DNA of 40,005 nucleotides from an uncultured Verrucomicrobia subdivision 3 bacterium (GTDB lineage Bacteria; Verrucomicrobiota; Verrucomicrobiia; Limisphaerales; UBA11358): NCBI GenBank assembly GCA_903870815.1, contig CAIQEI010000081.1, positions 1 to 40,005 of the forward strand, read 5' to 3'. Shown piece by piece: positions 8,753 to 16,621 of this stretch (position 1 is its first letter; each line of letters starts with the position of its first letter). The notes under the pieces were generated by a model. It saw only the letters and a program-made list of their open reading frames with translations, ran no database searches and was not told where the DNA came from. The position numbers and the translations under genes were made by a program.

Positions 8753-9589
8753 TCAGTGCGGTTCCTGGGCGAGGAGTTCGACGAGGCCCCCGAGCACTTC
8801 GGCGCGGGCCGGGCTGCTCAGCGCCAGCGCCAGTTGCGCAATCAGCAAGCCGTATTTCAGGCCGATGTCAAAACGGCGGCCCTGCAATTCGCAGGCGAGA
8901 AAATGCTCGCGCCCCGCCAGCCGGGCCAGCGTCCGGCTCAAGCTGGCTGCCTGGCCCCCGGCGAGATCCGCACCCAGCAACTCCATCACGGCCGGTGTCA
9001 GCACATGCATCCCGAAAAAACAAAGATAGTGCCCCGCGCGCAACCCCGGAACGATGAGGTGTTGTTCCGCGACCGTCGGCGTCGGTTTTTCCAGAACTTC
9101 CGAAACGAGGTAAAGTCCCTTGCGATTTTCCGCGAGCCGCCCGCCCGCCACCCCGTAATAGGGCAGCTTGCTTTCGTGCGTAGCCTGCACGGCGGAAACG
9201 GCGCAAGCCTCCGCCGTTGCAACCTCGACCAATTGCCGGGCGCAACTGCGCTGCTCCCGGCTGAGGTAAAGATGGTCGCCGACCAGCAGGAGAAACGGCT
9301 CGGTCCCCGTGAACTGGCGGGCGCTCCAGACCGCGTGACCGTAGCCCAGCGCCTGGCCCTGCTCGACGAACTGCAGCCGTTTCCCGTGTTCCCCGGCGGC
9401 GGCGCGATAAGTGCCGGCATCGCCCGGATGGACGACTACGCAGATTTCTTCGGTGCCGGAATTCAGCGCCTCCTCGATGATGATGGCCAGGGCAGTCTTG
9501 GTTTTGCCATCGCGATCCACGAGCGTTTGCAGCGGCAGCGTCCGCTGGCTGGGGCCGGCGGCAGTGATGACAGCTCTACGAATGTCCAT
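8753..9589 (-). CDS. GalU-like sugar-1-phosphate nucleotidyltransferase with atypical nucleotide-binding loop
   Basis: The 278-residue protein starts at [12 protein letters not shown], chosen over the track's GTG 38 codons upstream because the family begins with this beta strand. The fold markers of UTP-glucose-1-phosphate uridylyltransferases are present: [30 protein letters not shown] (metal-binding Asp) and a product-sensing C-terminal FDIGLKYG. The usual GxGTRxxPxTKxxPKE signature is replaced by [20 protein letters not shown], so the catalytic basic residue is displaced or different. The predicted reaction is NTP + sugar-1-phosphate to NDP-sugar + PPi. It is the first gene of a two-gene operon with the kinase/pyrophosphorylase fusion. 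Which nucleotide and sugar it uses is open. Confidence 0.8.
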   Translation of the reverse strand: MDIRRAVITAAGPSQRTLPLQTLVDRDGKTKTALAIIIEEALNSGTEEICVVVHPGDAGTYRAAAGEHGKRLQFVEQGQALGYGHAVWSARQFTGTEPFLLLVGDHLYLSREQRSCARQLVEVATAEACAVSAVQATHESKLPYYGVAGGRLAENRKGLYLVSEVLEKPTPTVAEQHLIVPGLRAGHYLCFFGMHVLTPAVMELLGADLAGGQAASLSRTLARLAGREHFLACELQGRRFDIGLKYGLLIAQLALALSSPARAEVLGGLVELLAQEPH

Positions 9590-9761
9590 AGTTTTTTGGT
9601 GATGCCCTAACAGTTTGCCATTTACCTCACTGCTGGCGACAAAAATTTGGCCGGGCTTCAACTTGCCAGCCCAGCGGGAAGCGGTCAGAACCGTCTGGTC
9701 CACGGATCACGGTCAAATTCGCGCCGGGTACCCTTCCGGCCATCGCCCTCCGGCCTGCCAT

Positions 9762-11993
9762 TCAAATCCGGCTCCACCAGATGGGCGTGGGGTGCGGCAC
9801 ATCAATGGTCACGCGCCGGTCGGGGCTGGCCTTAGTGTAGATGGCGTAGCGGGTTTTCTTTAGCGAAAAATGGCCATGCGCCAGGCGGCGCAGCCGGTGG
9901 TTCAGGATCCAGAACGGTTTGCCTAGCCGCACGGCGGTGGACATCATTTCCTTGGTCTCGTCTTTTTCCCGGATGGCGTTCGGCTTGAGGTTCATGTTGT
10001 CGCCGGTGTCGGCGAAAACGGAGGTAAACATCGGGTCGTCCGCCATGGGCACGCGCTCTTTCATCAGCGCCAGCATCCAGTGGAAATCCCCGAGGTCGCG
10101 CCATTTCGGGTCGAAGAAAATGCCGCGCTCCGCGATGACGCTCCGGCGGATGAAGATGGAGCTGGTCAGCGCCGGGAACCGGAACCAGATCTGGCGCGGG
10201 TCGGGCACCATGCCGTGCCGGTGGCAGACGTAGTTACCCTCGCCGTCGGTCACGATGCTGCCGGCGACCAGCACTTCCACCCGTGGATGCTGCTGGAAAA
10301 ATTCCTCCACCGCTGCGAGCGCGCCGGGCAGGTATTGTTCGTCGCAATTGAGATACGCCAGGATGTCGCCGCTGGCCCGGCGATAGCCGCGGTTCACGGC
10401 GTCATACATGCCGGCGTCCTTTTCAATAAACGCCTTCACGCGCGGGTCGTGCGGCAGCCAGTCCTGCGTGCCGTCGTCGGAGCAGGAATCCTGCACGATG
10501 TGCTCCAGTTCGACGCCTTGCTGGTCGGCCACGGAGGCGATGCATAGCTTCAACCAGGCGGAATTGCGGAAGCTCGGTGTGATGATGGAAAATTTCAAGG
10601 GGGCCTGGGCAAGGCGGTCCGCCATTGCTTTTGCGCCCAGTTTTCCCTGGTATTCAATCCGGTTTGCTTCCAGCCGGATGCGACCGAGGGTCAGGATGAA
10701 AATCTCCAGCAGGATAAAGCGAGTGATAAAGTTCCAAACGAACACCACGGGGGACTGATAATCGCTGTCGCCTTCATATTGGATGATCGGGGCTATGAGT
10801 GAACTGATCAGCACCAATAATGTCGCCCACCGGCTGTTCACCACCAATGCCAGGAGCCCGCAAGGAACCCCGTAAAATAACAGGAACATCAAATGCGGAT
10901 TGGAATGGTGATGAACCAAGGCGACGGCGGTAAACAGCATGCCGGCAAAAAGAATCGTCTGCCAATGGTGCTTAAAGTCGGTGAAAAGCGAGGTCTTCTC
11001 GTCGTTGGAACCGGATGGGGGGTTGACCACCCAATGTTTTAACACCCGGTAAATGCGCAGCCAGGGCAGCGGCAGGAATTCAAAAATGGCCCGCACCAGC
11101 GAATCAAACTTGGTCCAATATATTCCAGCCACGGTATGATAGGCTAACTCGACCGGTCCCGGTTCCGGTTGCGTCGCTGCGTTCGGCCCTTCCTGTTTTT
11201 TGCCCTGCATCCGTCCCCAGCGGTGCTGGTAGCGTTCCAGCTTTTTGACGGTGGCGGGCGACACCAGTTCTTGGGTGTATTGTTGCCGTTCGATGATCCC
11301 GCGCCGGAGATGGGCGAAATGCGGCCCCTTGAAAACCGCCGACAAGTCCACCGTGTTCAGGCGCAGCATCTGCGGGTCAAACGGCACGCCCAGAAACTCG
11401 CTGAGGGCCCGACAGGATTTTTCCGTCTGGTCCACGAGTTCGGCGTAACTCACCCGGAACACCCGGGCGCCATTTTTTTGAATCTGGTCCGACTGGAGAA
11501 TTAATTGTTCCTGCTGGTAGATCATTCGGCTCAGCATGCCCGTTTTCGCAAAAAAACGGGAGACCTGGCCGGCCTTGAGCACGCTCCGATAGATCTCCAC
11601 GGGCGGTCGCGAGATGATGATGAAAAACGCGTCGGGATACTTTTTGCGTAGCTGGTTCAACCGGTGACAGTAGAACGGCGATTTTTCCCCGCTGACGACC
11701 GCCCCCTTGCTTTCGGCCAGAACGCGATACAAATCCAGCGGGGTGCGCAGCCGGCCCAGCCGGGACAGGTCATGCTCCGAAACAATCCCATGCCGCGAAA
11801 GGGACTGGTTGTAAAACTCCAGCCGTTCCGCCCAGTTATGCCGGAAACGGAGCCCCAGAAGCGGGTGGGGAAAATTCCAGACATCACACTCGAACATCAG
11901 CGAGACTTTCGGGTTCCCGTTCAGCAGCGAACATAACAGGGAGGTGCCCGACCGAAAAACACCAACGACAAAAATGGGGGTTGGACTGGGCAT
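9762..11993 (-). CDS. Sulfotransferase / 4-TM / GT2 glycosyltransferase fusion protein
   Basis: The 743-residue protein, from the ATG at MPSPTPIFVVG, begins with a PAPS-dependent sulfotransferase domain: 5'-phosphosulfate loop VGVFRSGTSLL near residue 10 and 3'-phosphate motif SRPPVEIYRSVL. About four membrane segments follow (about 338-435; TILFAGMLFTAVALV, LLFYGVPCGLLALVV, ATLLVLISSLIAPII, FILLEIFILTLG). The C-terminal part from about 465 is a family 2 glycosyltransferase (FSIITPSFRNSAW, DSCSDDGTQDW, DAGMYDAVNRGY, YLNCDE). The track's GTG start at 12131 would leave only 3 bases to divergent cysC, so the internal ATG is preferred though unproven. Catalytic domains at both ends point to the cytoplasmic face. 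The likely role is sulfation and elongation of a surface glycan. Confidence 0.85.
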   Translation of the reverse strand: MPSPTPIFVVGVFRSGTSLLCSLLNGNPKVSLMFECDVWNFPHPLLGLRFRHNWAERLEFYNQSLSRHGIVSEHDLSRLGRLRTPLDLYRVLAESKGAVVSGEKSPFYCHRLNQLRKKYPDAFFIIISRPPVEIYRSVLKAGQVSRFFAKTGMLSRMIYQQEQLILQSDQIQKNGARVFRVSYAELVDQTEKSCRALSEFLGVPFDPQMLRLNTVDLSAVFKGPHFAHLRRGIIERQQYTQELVSPATVKKLERYQHRWGRMQGKKQEGPNAATQPEPGPVELAYHTVAGIYWTKFDSLVRAIFEFLPLPWLRIYRVLKHWVVNPPSGSNDEKTSLFTDFKHHWQTILFAGMLFTAVALVHHHSNPHLMFLLFYGVPCGLLALVVNSRWATLLVLISSLIAPIIQYEGDSDYQSPVVFVWNFITRFILLEIFILTLGRIRLEANRIEYQGKLGAKAMADRLAQAPLKFSIITPSFRNSAWLKLCIASVADQQGVELEHIVQDSCSDDGTQDWLPHDPRVKAFIEKDAGMYDAVNRGYRRASGDILAYLNCDEQYLPGALAAVEEFFQQHPRVEVLVAGSIVTDGEGNYVCHRHGMVPDPRQIWFRFPALTSSIFIRRSVIAERGIFFDPKWRDLGDFHWMLALMKERVPMADDPMFTSVFADTGDNMNLKPNAIREKDETKEMMSTAVRLGKPFWILNHRLRRLAHGHFSLKKTRYAIYTKASPDRRVTIDVPHPTPIWWSRI

Positions 11994-12089
11994 CGGCAAA
12001 AATCTAGGGCGGAGTTTACGGACAATGCCTTTCAAAGCAACCTTCAATGTGTTCCCGCCGCCGCGGGGAAAATTCTTGTAATTGGTAAT

Positions 12090-12105
12090 CCAGACTTTAG
12101 TCTGG
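12090..12105. promoter_or_regulatory. Palindrome between divergent sulfotransferase and cysC genes
   Basis: ccagact-tt-agtctgg is a perfect 7-bp dyad with a 2-bp centre, 30 bases before cysC and in the only spacer shared by the two divergent genes. It could be an operator coordinating sulfate activation and transfer, or a copy of a dispersed short palindrome. No -35/-10 pair could be assigned confidently. Confidence 0.5.
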
Positions 12106-12134
12106 CGGTCAGATTCCTTACGAGATTTCACTGC

Positions 12135-12674
12135 ATGAAAACTGTCGCCAAAGTCTTCTGGTTATTCGGCCGTTCCGGGGCGGGCAAAACCACCCTGGGT
12201 CAACGCCTCTGTGCCGGTCTCCGGGACCGGCACATCCCCGTGATCTATCTCGACGGTGACGAGTTGCGCTCAAGGCTTTGCTCCGATCTGGGCTTCAAGT
12301 CCGAGGCGCGGCTGGAAAACCACCGGCGCATCGCTGAAATCGCCCGGCTGCTGAATGAGCAGGGATTGAACGTGGTCGTCTCCACGATGGCCCCCGAACA
12401 TCTGCACCGCGACCTGGTGGGCAAGATTTTAGGCCGGCAGCTGGTGTGGTTTTACATCCATGCGCCGCTCGCGGTCTGCATTGAGCGCGATCCCAAGGGC
12501 ATTTACCAGCGCGCCAAGGAGGGCCAGATCAAGCTCCTGATTGATTATCCCTTCGAGCCGCCGCGGCCGCAGGAAAGCGGAAACCAAATTGACACTTCCA
12601 TTCAGGGGATTGACGACTGTTACCAGACCATCCTGGAAGCGGCAAAAGTCCATTTGAACGATTTTGCCATCTGA
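12135..12674 (+). CDS. cysC: Adenylyl-sulfate (APS) kinase
   Basis: The 179-residue protein phosphorylates APS to PAPS, the universal sulfate donor. It has the P-loop GRSGAGKTTLGQ, the family signature LDGDELRSRLCSDLGF and the ENHRRIAEIARLL helix, and stays within the normal CysC length (about 180-200). No sulfate adenylyltransferase (CysN/CysD) domain is attached. It starts on the plus strand opposite the sulfotransferase fusion gene, which needs PAPS, so the pair is a functional unit: donor synthesis and donor use. The substrate of transfer is probably the local polysaccharide rather than cysteine biosynthesis, because no other assimilatory sulfate genes are near. Confidence 0.95.
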   Translation: MKTVAKVFWLFGRSGAGKTTLGQRLCAGLRDRHIPVIYLDGDELRSRLCSDLGFKSEARLENHRRIAEIARLLNEQGLNVVVSTMAPEHLHRDLVGKILGRQLVWFYIHAPLAVCIERDPKGIYQRAKEGQIKLLIDYPFEPPRPQESGNQIDTSIQGIDDCYQTILEAAKVHLNDFAI

Positions 12675-12688
12675 CTATTATCGGAGGA

Positions 12689-12739
12689 ACGAGTTCCACT
12701 AATCCCTGACTGCGGGTATTGGGGAATCATGGAACTCGT
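12689..12739. terminator. Hairpin between convergent cysC and nadE
   Basis: The 10-bp perfect arms acgagttcca and tggaactcgt extend inward with imperfect pairing (ctaatccc/ggggaatca) and lie in the gap between the two convergent stops. A T-rich tract (ctttcc) follows only weakly, so a bidirectional terminator is likely but not classical. Confidence 0.55.
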
Positions 12740-12760
12740 CTTTCCGGAAGACTTCACGGG

Positions 12761-14434
12761 TCATGCCGGGGTCCGGAATTTCTGTGCCACCGGAATCCGT
12801 CGGCCCATGCCGAACGCGCGTGACGAGACCTTCAACCCCGGCGCGGCCTGCCGGCGTTTGTATTCGCTGAAATTGATCTTGTTCACTATGTCGTTAACCA
12901 CCGCCGCGTCAAACCCGCGCGCCACAATCTCCGCCTGGCCCAGATTCTTCACGACATACAAATCTAGGATCGCGTCCAGGATTTCATAGGGCGGCAGCGA
13001 ATCCTGGTCCTTCTGGCCGGGCCGCAGCTCGGCGCTCGGCGGCTTGGTGAGGGAATCCGCCGGAATGATTTTGCGCTCGCGGTTCACCCAGCGCGCGATT
13101 TTATAAACGTCCGTCTTCAGCACATCGGCGATGGGCGCCAGCGCGCCGTTCATGTCGCCGTAAAGCGTGCAATAGCCGACCGCCATTTCCGACTTGTTGC
13201 CGGTCGTCAGCACGAGCGCGCCAAACTTGTTCGACAGGGCCATCAGTGTCAGGCCGCGCAGCCGCGACTGGATGTTTTCCTCGGCCTCGTTCGGCTGCGT
13301 GCCGGCAAAAACGGCCTGCAGCTGCGCCTCGACCGCGTTGAACACCGGCTCGATCGGCAGCACGTCGTAGCGGAGGCCGAGATTTTTTGCGAGCTTTTCG
13401 GCATCCGTAAGGCTGCCGCCGCTGGAATATCGCGCCGGCAGCGAGATGCCCCGGACATTCTCCGCGCCCAGCGCATCGGCGGCGATGACCGCGATGAGCG
13501 CCGAATCAATGCCGCCGGACAGGCCGAGAATCACCGATTGGAAGCCGCATTTGCGGACGTAATCGCGCACGCCCAGCGACAGCGCGGCAAACAGCGACTC
13601 CTCGCGCGTGGGAAATTCCGGTGGGGCGAGTGTCCTCACGAGCCGGCTCGCGGGGACGCTCGCCCCACCAACCTGAAAATCCACCACCAAAATTTCCTCG
13701 GCAAAGCCCCTGCCCAGGGCCAGCACCTCGCCGCGCGCATCCAGCGCGACGCTGTGGCCGTCGAAGATCAGCTCGTCATTCGCGCCGACCACGTTGACCT
13801 GCGCGAGCGGGATTTTTTCGTCGCGCGCCACCCGCCGGAGCATTTCCAGCCGGGTGCGCTCCTTGCCGTCGTGCCACGGCGACGCGGAGAGGTTCAGGAT
13901 GATTTCCGCGTCCTGCGCGATCAGCTCCTTAACCGGATCGCGGCGATACCGCCGATCCGGCCAGAAATCCTCGTCGTTCCAGATATCCTCGCAAATCGTG
14001 AGGCCCAATTTCCGGCCGTTGAAAACGAACGGTTCCACATTTTTTGCCGGTTCAAAATAGCGGTCCTCGTCGAAAACATCGTAGGTCGGCAGCAGGCTTT
14101 TGGCCGTGCGCCAGACGACTTTCCCATTCTGCAAAACGGCGGCGGCATTTTTCAGCGCGCGGCCGGGACGTCCGGAATTTTTATCGACGTAGCCGACCGC
14201 GAGCGGCACCGCGCCGATGGCTTTTGCCGTTTCATCGAGTGAAGCCAGGTTGGCCGCAACGAAATCTTCGCGCAGCAGCAGGTCGCGCGGCGGGTAGCCG
14301 CAGAGAAAGAGTTCCGGCGCGAGGACCAGTTCCGCGCCCCGCGCCACGGCTTGGGTATAGGCGGAAACAAGTTTTTCGCGGTTGGCGGCGAAAGCACCGA
14401 TGATCGGGTTGAGCTGAAGCAGGCCGATTTTCAT
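12761..14434 (-). CDS. nadE: Glutamine-dependent NAD+ synthetase
   Basis: The 557-residue enzyme converts deamido-NAD to NAD using glutamine and ATP. The N-terminal nitrilase-like amidase domain (1 to about 250) shows the catalytic triad context: Glu in LVLAPELFLCGYPPRD, Lys in AKSLLPTYDVFDEDRYF and Cys in LTICEDIWND. The synthetase domain (about 275-557) has the ATP pyrophosphatase loop LGLSGGIDSALIA and LTTGNKSEMAVGYCTLYGD. The linker contains VGGASVPASRLVRTLAPPE, encoded by a 50-bp near-perfect palindrome that looks inserted in frame. It lies downstream of the GT4 gene with an inverted heptamer element in between. Confidence 0.96.
   Translation of the reverse strand: MKIGLLQLNPIIGAFAANREKLVSAYTQAVARGAELVLAPELFLCGYPPRDLLLREDFVAANLASLDETAKAIGAVPLAVGYVDKNSGRPGRALKNAAAVLQNGKVVWRTAKSLLPTYDVFDEDRYFEPAKNVEPFVFNGRKLGLTICEDIWNDEDFWPDRRYRRDPVKELIAQDAEIILNLSASPWHDGKERTRLEMLRRVARDEKIPLAQVNVVGANDELIFDGHSVALDARGEVLALGRGFAEEILVVDFQVGGASVPASRLVRTLAPPEFPTREESLFAALSLGVRDYVRKCGFQSVILGLSGGIDSALIAVIAADALGAENVRGISLPARYSSGGSLTDAEKLAKNLGLRYDVLPIEPVFNAVEAQLQAVFAGTQPNEAEENIQSRLRGLTLMALSNKFGALVLTTGNKSEMAVGYCTLYGDMNGALAPIADVLKTDVYKIARWVNRERKIIPADSLTKPPSAELRPGQKDQDSLPPYEILDAILDLYVVKNLGQAEIVARGFDAAVVNDIVNKINFSEYKRRQAAPGLKVSSRAFGMGRRIPVAQKFRTPA
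13620..13669. repeat. Protein-coding palindromic element inside nadE
   Basis: The 50-bp sequence beginning ggtggggcgagtgtcc and ending ggacgctcgccccacc is its own reverse complement at 44 of 50 positions. It sits exactly in the amidase/synthetase linker and keeps the frame open, adding about 17-18 residues (VGGASVPASRLVRTLAPP). This resembles the in-frame palindromic elements known from Rickettsia (RPE). I recall the same peptide from other verrucomicrobial proteins, but could not check this. Confidence 0.8.
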
Positions 14435-14513
14435 TTGCGATTTACGATATACGATTTACGCGCCCGGCGCGAGTTGGCGGCAAATCGTAAATCGTAAATC
14501 GTTAATCGTAAAT
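14435..14513. repeat. Inverted heptanucleotide-repeat element, copy 1
   Basis: The left arm is built of 7-mers (atttacg atatacg atttacg) and the right arm of the complementary 7-mers (aaatcgt aaatcgt aaatcgt taatcgt), separated by a GC-rich centre (cgcgcccggcgcgagttggcgg). It fills the whole gap between the GT4 stop and the nadE start on the minus strand and would form a long hairpin in RNA. Copies 2 and 3 are at 15710 and 20796. Confidence 0.9.
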
Positions 14514-15707
14514 CTATTCCACGCTGCGGATGGCGGCGGCCATGGCGGCCAGGTGCCGCTCCAGTGTGAAGCAGCGCAGAAATATTTCCCGGAGCGGTCC
14601 GGAAAAATCACTTGCCGGGAGCAGCCGGAGCGCGGCGGCGATCTGCGCCGGCGATTTCGGGTCCACAATCCCCGGATAATTTTCCGGCAGCATTTCGGGG
14701 ATCGAACGCCAGCGCGTCGTGATGATCGGCAGCCCGAAAGCCATCGCCTCAATCAGGTTGCCCGGCTGGTTTTCCGCGCTGTAATAAGTCGGAAAGCAAA
14801 AAATGTCCGCGTCGGCAAAGGCCTGGTTTTTTTGTCCGGCGGGCACGAAGCCGAGGATCTCGACGGCGTCTTGCCATCCGCCCTGCCGGACGAATTCACG
14901 CAGCTCCGTTTCCTCCGCGTCCGAGGCGAACCCGCCGATCACCGTGAGCCGGAATTGCAGCGGTGATCTTTGGTTGGCCAGCGCGACGCCCTCAATCGCA
15001 TCGAACACGCCCTTGGCCCGGCTGGCCAGCGCCACGTAAAGCACCCGGACGATTCCGGCTGGATCGTTGGGGGAAGAAACCTCCCCGGCGAGGATTTTTT
15101 TTCGCGCGGCGGCCAGCGCGCGGCGGCGTGGCAAAACTTTTTCTGCCAACTGCGGGCAAGGGTCGGAGATGCCGCCGCTGACGACGATGATTTTTTGCGC
15201 CAGCTGCTTTTCCGCGTCCTGGCGGTTGAATTCTGATAGCACGATGCTCAGGTCGGCGTACTTCATCCGGTTGTGGGTGAGGCTGCGGGTGCGGTTGGAC
15301 CCGACCGTTTCCAGCCACTTGGCCAGGCCGGCGGCGTGCCAGTGGAGGATGATTTTTTTGAAGAACGGACGGCAGAGCAGCAGGACCAGCCAGTCGCGGT
15401 ACAGGGCGACGGGTTTGCCGGGCGCGGGGACGTAATAAAAATTTTCCACGCCATAGCGGAATCGGACCCAGACGGCCTGGAGCCAAAACCAGAAAATGAG
15501 GAGAATTTTCGCGCCTTGGAATTCGCCGATATCCGCCAGCCCGCGCGAGAAGCGGGCGTTCACGTGGTAACACTCGATCCCATAGGGGTTGGGCGACGGG
15601 ATTTTTTGTTTGCGGCAATCGCCGCCGAAATTTTCCAGCAGGGTTTTCACCGCGTAGCTCTGGCCGTGGTGCGGCGGCGGCGTGTGGGCAAAGACGAGCA
15701 ATTTCAT
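14514..15707 (-). CDS. Family 4 glycosyltransferase
   Basis: The 397-residue protein has a GT-B fold of the GT4 type. The N-terminal domain opens with MKLLVFAHTPPPHHGQ, and the C-terminal domain shows VRVLYVALASRAKGVFDAIEG, the sugar-nucleotide site FADADIFCFPTYYSAENQPGNLIEAMAFGLPIITT (E-x7-E region) and IVDPKSP. It transfers an activated sugar onto a growing polysaccharide or lipid-linked acceptor at the cytoplasmic side. Donor and acceptor are unknown. It is on the minus strand, upstream of nadE, and divergent from the WecG-type gene. The neighbouring exosortase and sugar transferase genes make a role in the same exopolysaccharide likely. Confidence 0.9.
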   Translation of the reverse strand: MKLLVFAHTPPPHHGQSYAVKTLLENFGGDCRKQKIPSPNPYGIECYHVNARFSRGLADIGEFQGAKILLIFWFWLQAVWVRFRYGVENFYYVPAPGKPVALYRDWLVLLLCRPFFKKIILHWHAAGLAKWLETVGSNRTRSLTHNRMKYADLSIVLSEFNRQDAEKQLAQKIIVVSGGISDPCPQLAEKVLPRRRALAAARKKILAGEVSSPNDPAGIVRVLYVALASRAKGVFDAIEGVALANQRSPLQFRLTVIGGFASDAEETELREFVRQGGWQDAVEILGFVPAGQKNQAFADADIFCFPTYYSAENQPGNLIEAMAFGLPIITTRWRSIPEMLPENYPGIVDPKSPAQIAAALRLLPASDFSGPLREIFLRCFTLERHLAAMAAAIRSVE

Positions 15708-15709
15708 TT

Positions 15710-15787
15710 CTGATTTGCGGTTTCCGATATACGATTTGCGCGCCGCATGAATTTTTGGAATCGTAAATCGTAAATCATGAATCGTAA
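15710..15787. repeat. Inverted heptanucleotide-repeat element, copy 2
   Basis: It has the same design as copy 1: left 7-mers (atttgcg gtttccg atatacg atttgcg), a centre, and right 7-mers (aatcgta aatcgta aatcatg aatcgta). It occupies the whole spacer between the divergent GT4 and WecG-type genes, so the promoters of both genes must lie in it or it has replaced their original spacer. Confidence 0.9.
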
Positions 15788-16552
15788 ATGACGAAGCGCG
15801 TTAATGTCCTCGGCGTCGGCATCAGCGTCCTCAACCTGCGGACGGCGCTGGACGCCATTGCCGGCGCGGTGCGCGAACGGCGCCGGGGCTACCTCTGCGT
15901 CACCGGCGTTCACGGGGTGATGGAGGCGCAGGACGATGACGGGTTCAAACGAATCCTGAACGGCGCGCTGCTCTGCACGCCGGACGGGATGCCGATGGTC
16001 TGGGCGGGAAAACTGGGCGGCCACCGGGAAATGAGCCGGGTTTACGGGCCGGATCTGATGCTGGCCGTCTGCGCCTGGAGCCAGACGAGCGGCTGCCGGC
16101 ATTTTTTTTACGGCGGCGCCGACGGCGTGGCGGAACAGCTGGCGCGAAGGTTGCAGGCGAAATTTCCGAAACTCGTAATTGCCGGAACGTTCACGCCGCC
16201 GTTCCGCGCGCTGGCCGCCGACGAGGAAGATCAGTTGCGCGACCAGATCCGGGCCGCGCGGCCGGACATTTTGTGGGTCGGCTTGAGCACGCCCAAGCAG
16301 GAAAAGTTCATGGCGGAATACCTGCCAAAGCTGGACGTGACGCTGATGATCGGTGTGGGCGCGGCGTTTGATTTCCATAGCGGCCGCGTGCGGCAGGCGC
16401 CGCGCTGGATGCAGCGCAGCGGGCTGGAATGGCTTTACCGGCTGGGCTGCGAGCCGCGCCGGCTGGCGCGGCGGTATGGCCGCAATAATCCGCGGTTCCT
16501 CCTGAAGTATTTCGCCCAGCTGGCCGGCTTGAAGAAATATCCCGCACCTTGA
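15788..16552 (+). CDS. WecG/TagA/CpsF family glycosyltransferase
   Basis: The 254-residue protein belongs to GT26, which adds the second sugar (for example N-acetylmannosaminuronate or N-acetylmannosamine) to an undecaprenyl-linked primer. Landmarks are NVLGVGISVLNLRTALDAI, VHGVMEAQDD, CTPDGMPMVW, RVYGPDLM, FFYGGADGVAEQLARRL, WVGLSTPKQEKFM and [31 protein letters not shown]. Length is normal for the family. The start ATG directly follows repeat copy 2 and no Shine-Dalgarno site is visible. The exosortase gene follows 69 bases later on the same strand, and the initiating sugar transferase is two genes beyond. Confidence 0.93.
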   Translation: MTKRVNVLGVGISVLNLRTALDAIAGAVRERRRGYLCVTGVHGVMEAQDDDGFKRILNGALLCTPDGMPMVWAGKLGGHREMSRVYGPDLMLAVCAWSQTSGCRHFFYGGADGVAEQLARRLQAKFPKLVIAGTFTPPFRALAADEEDQLRDQIRAARPDILWVGLSTPKQEKFMAEYLPKLDVTLMIGVGAAFDFHSGRVRQAPRWMQRSGLEWLYRLGCEPRRLARRYGRNNPRFLLKYFAQLAGLKKYPAP

Positions 16553-16621
16553 TTAATTATACGGGATTTTGTTTGAGCAAAACGGCCTAAACGGTTATCA
16601 GAAGACTGGTACCGAGCAATC

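Noticed and set aside
9590-9703. 38-codon N-terminal extension of the nucleotidyltransferase
   Set aside because: The family starts at the VITAAG strand; the extension uses a GTG and has no conserved features.
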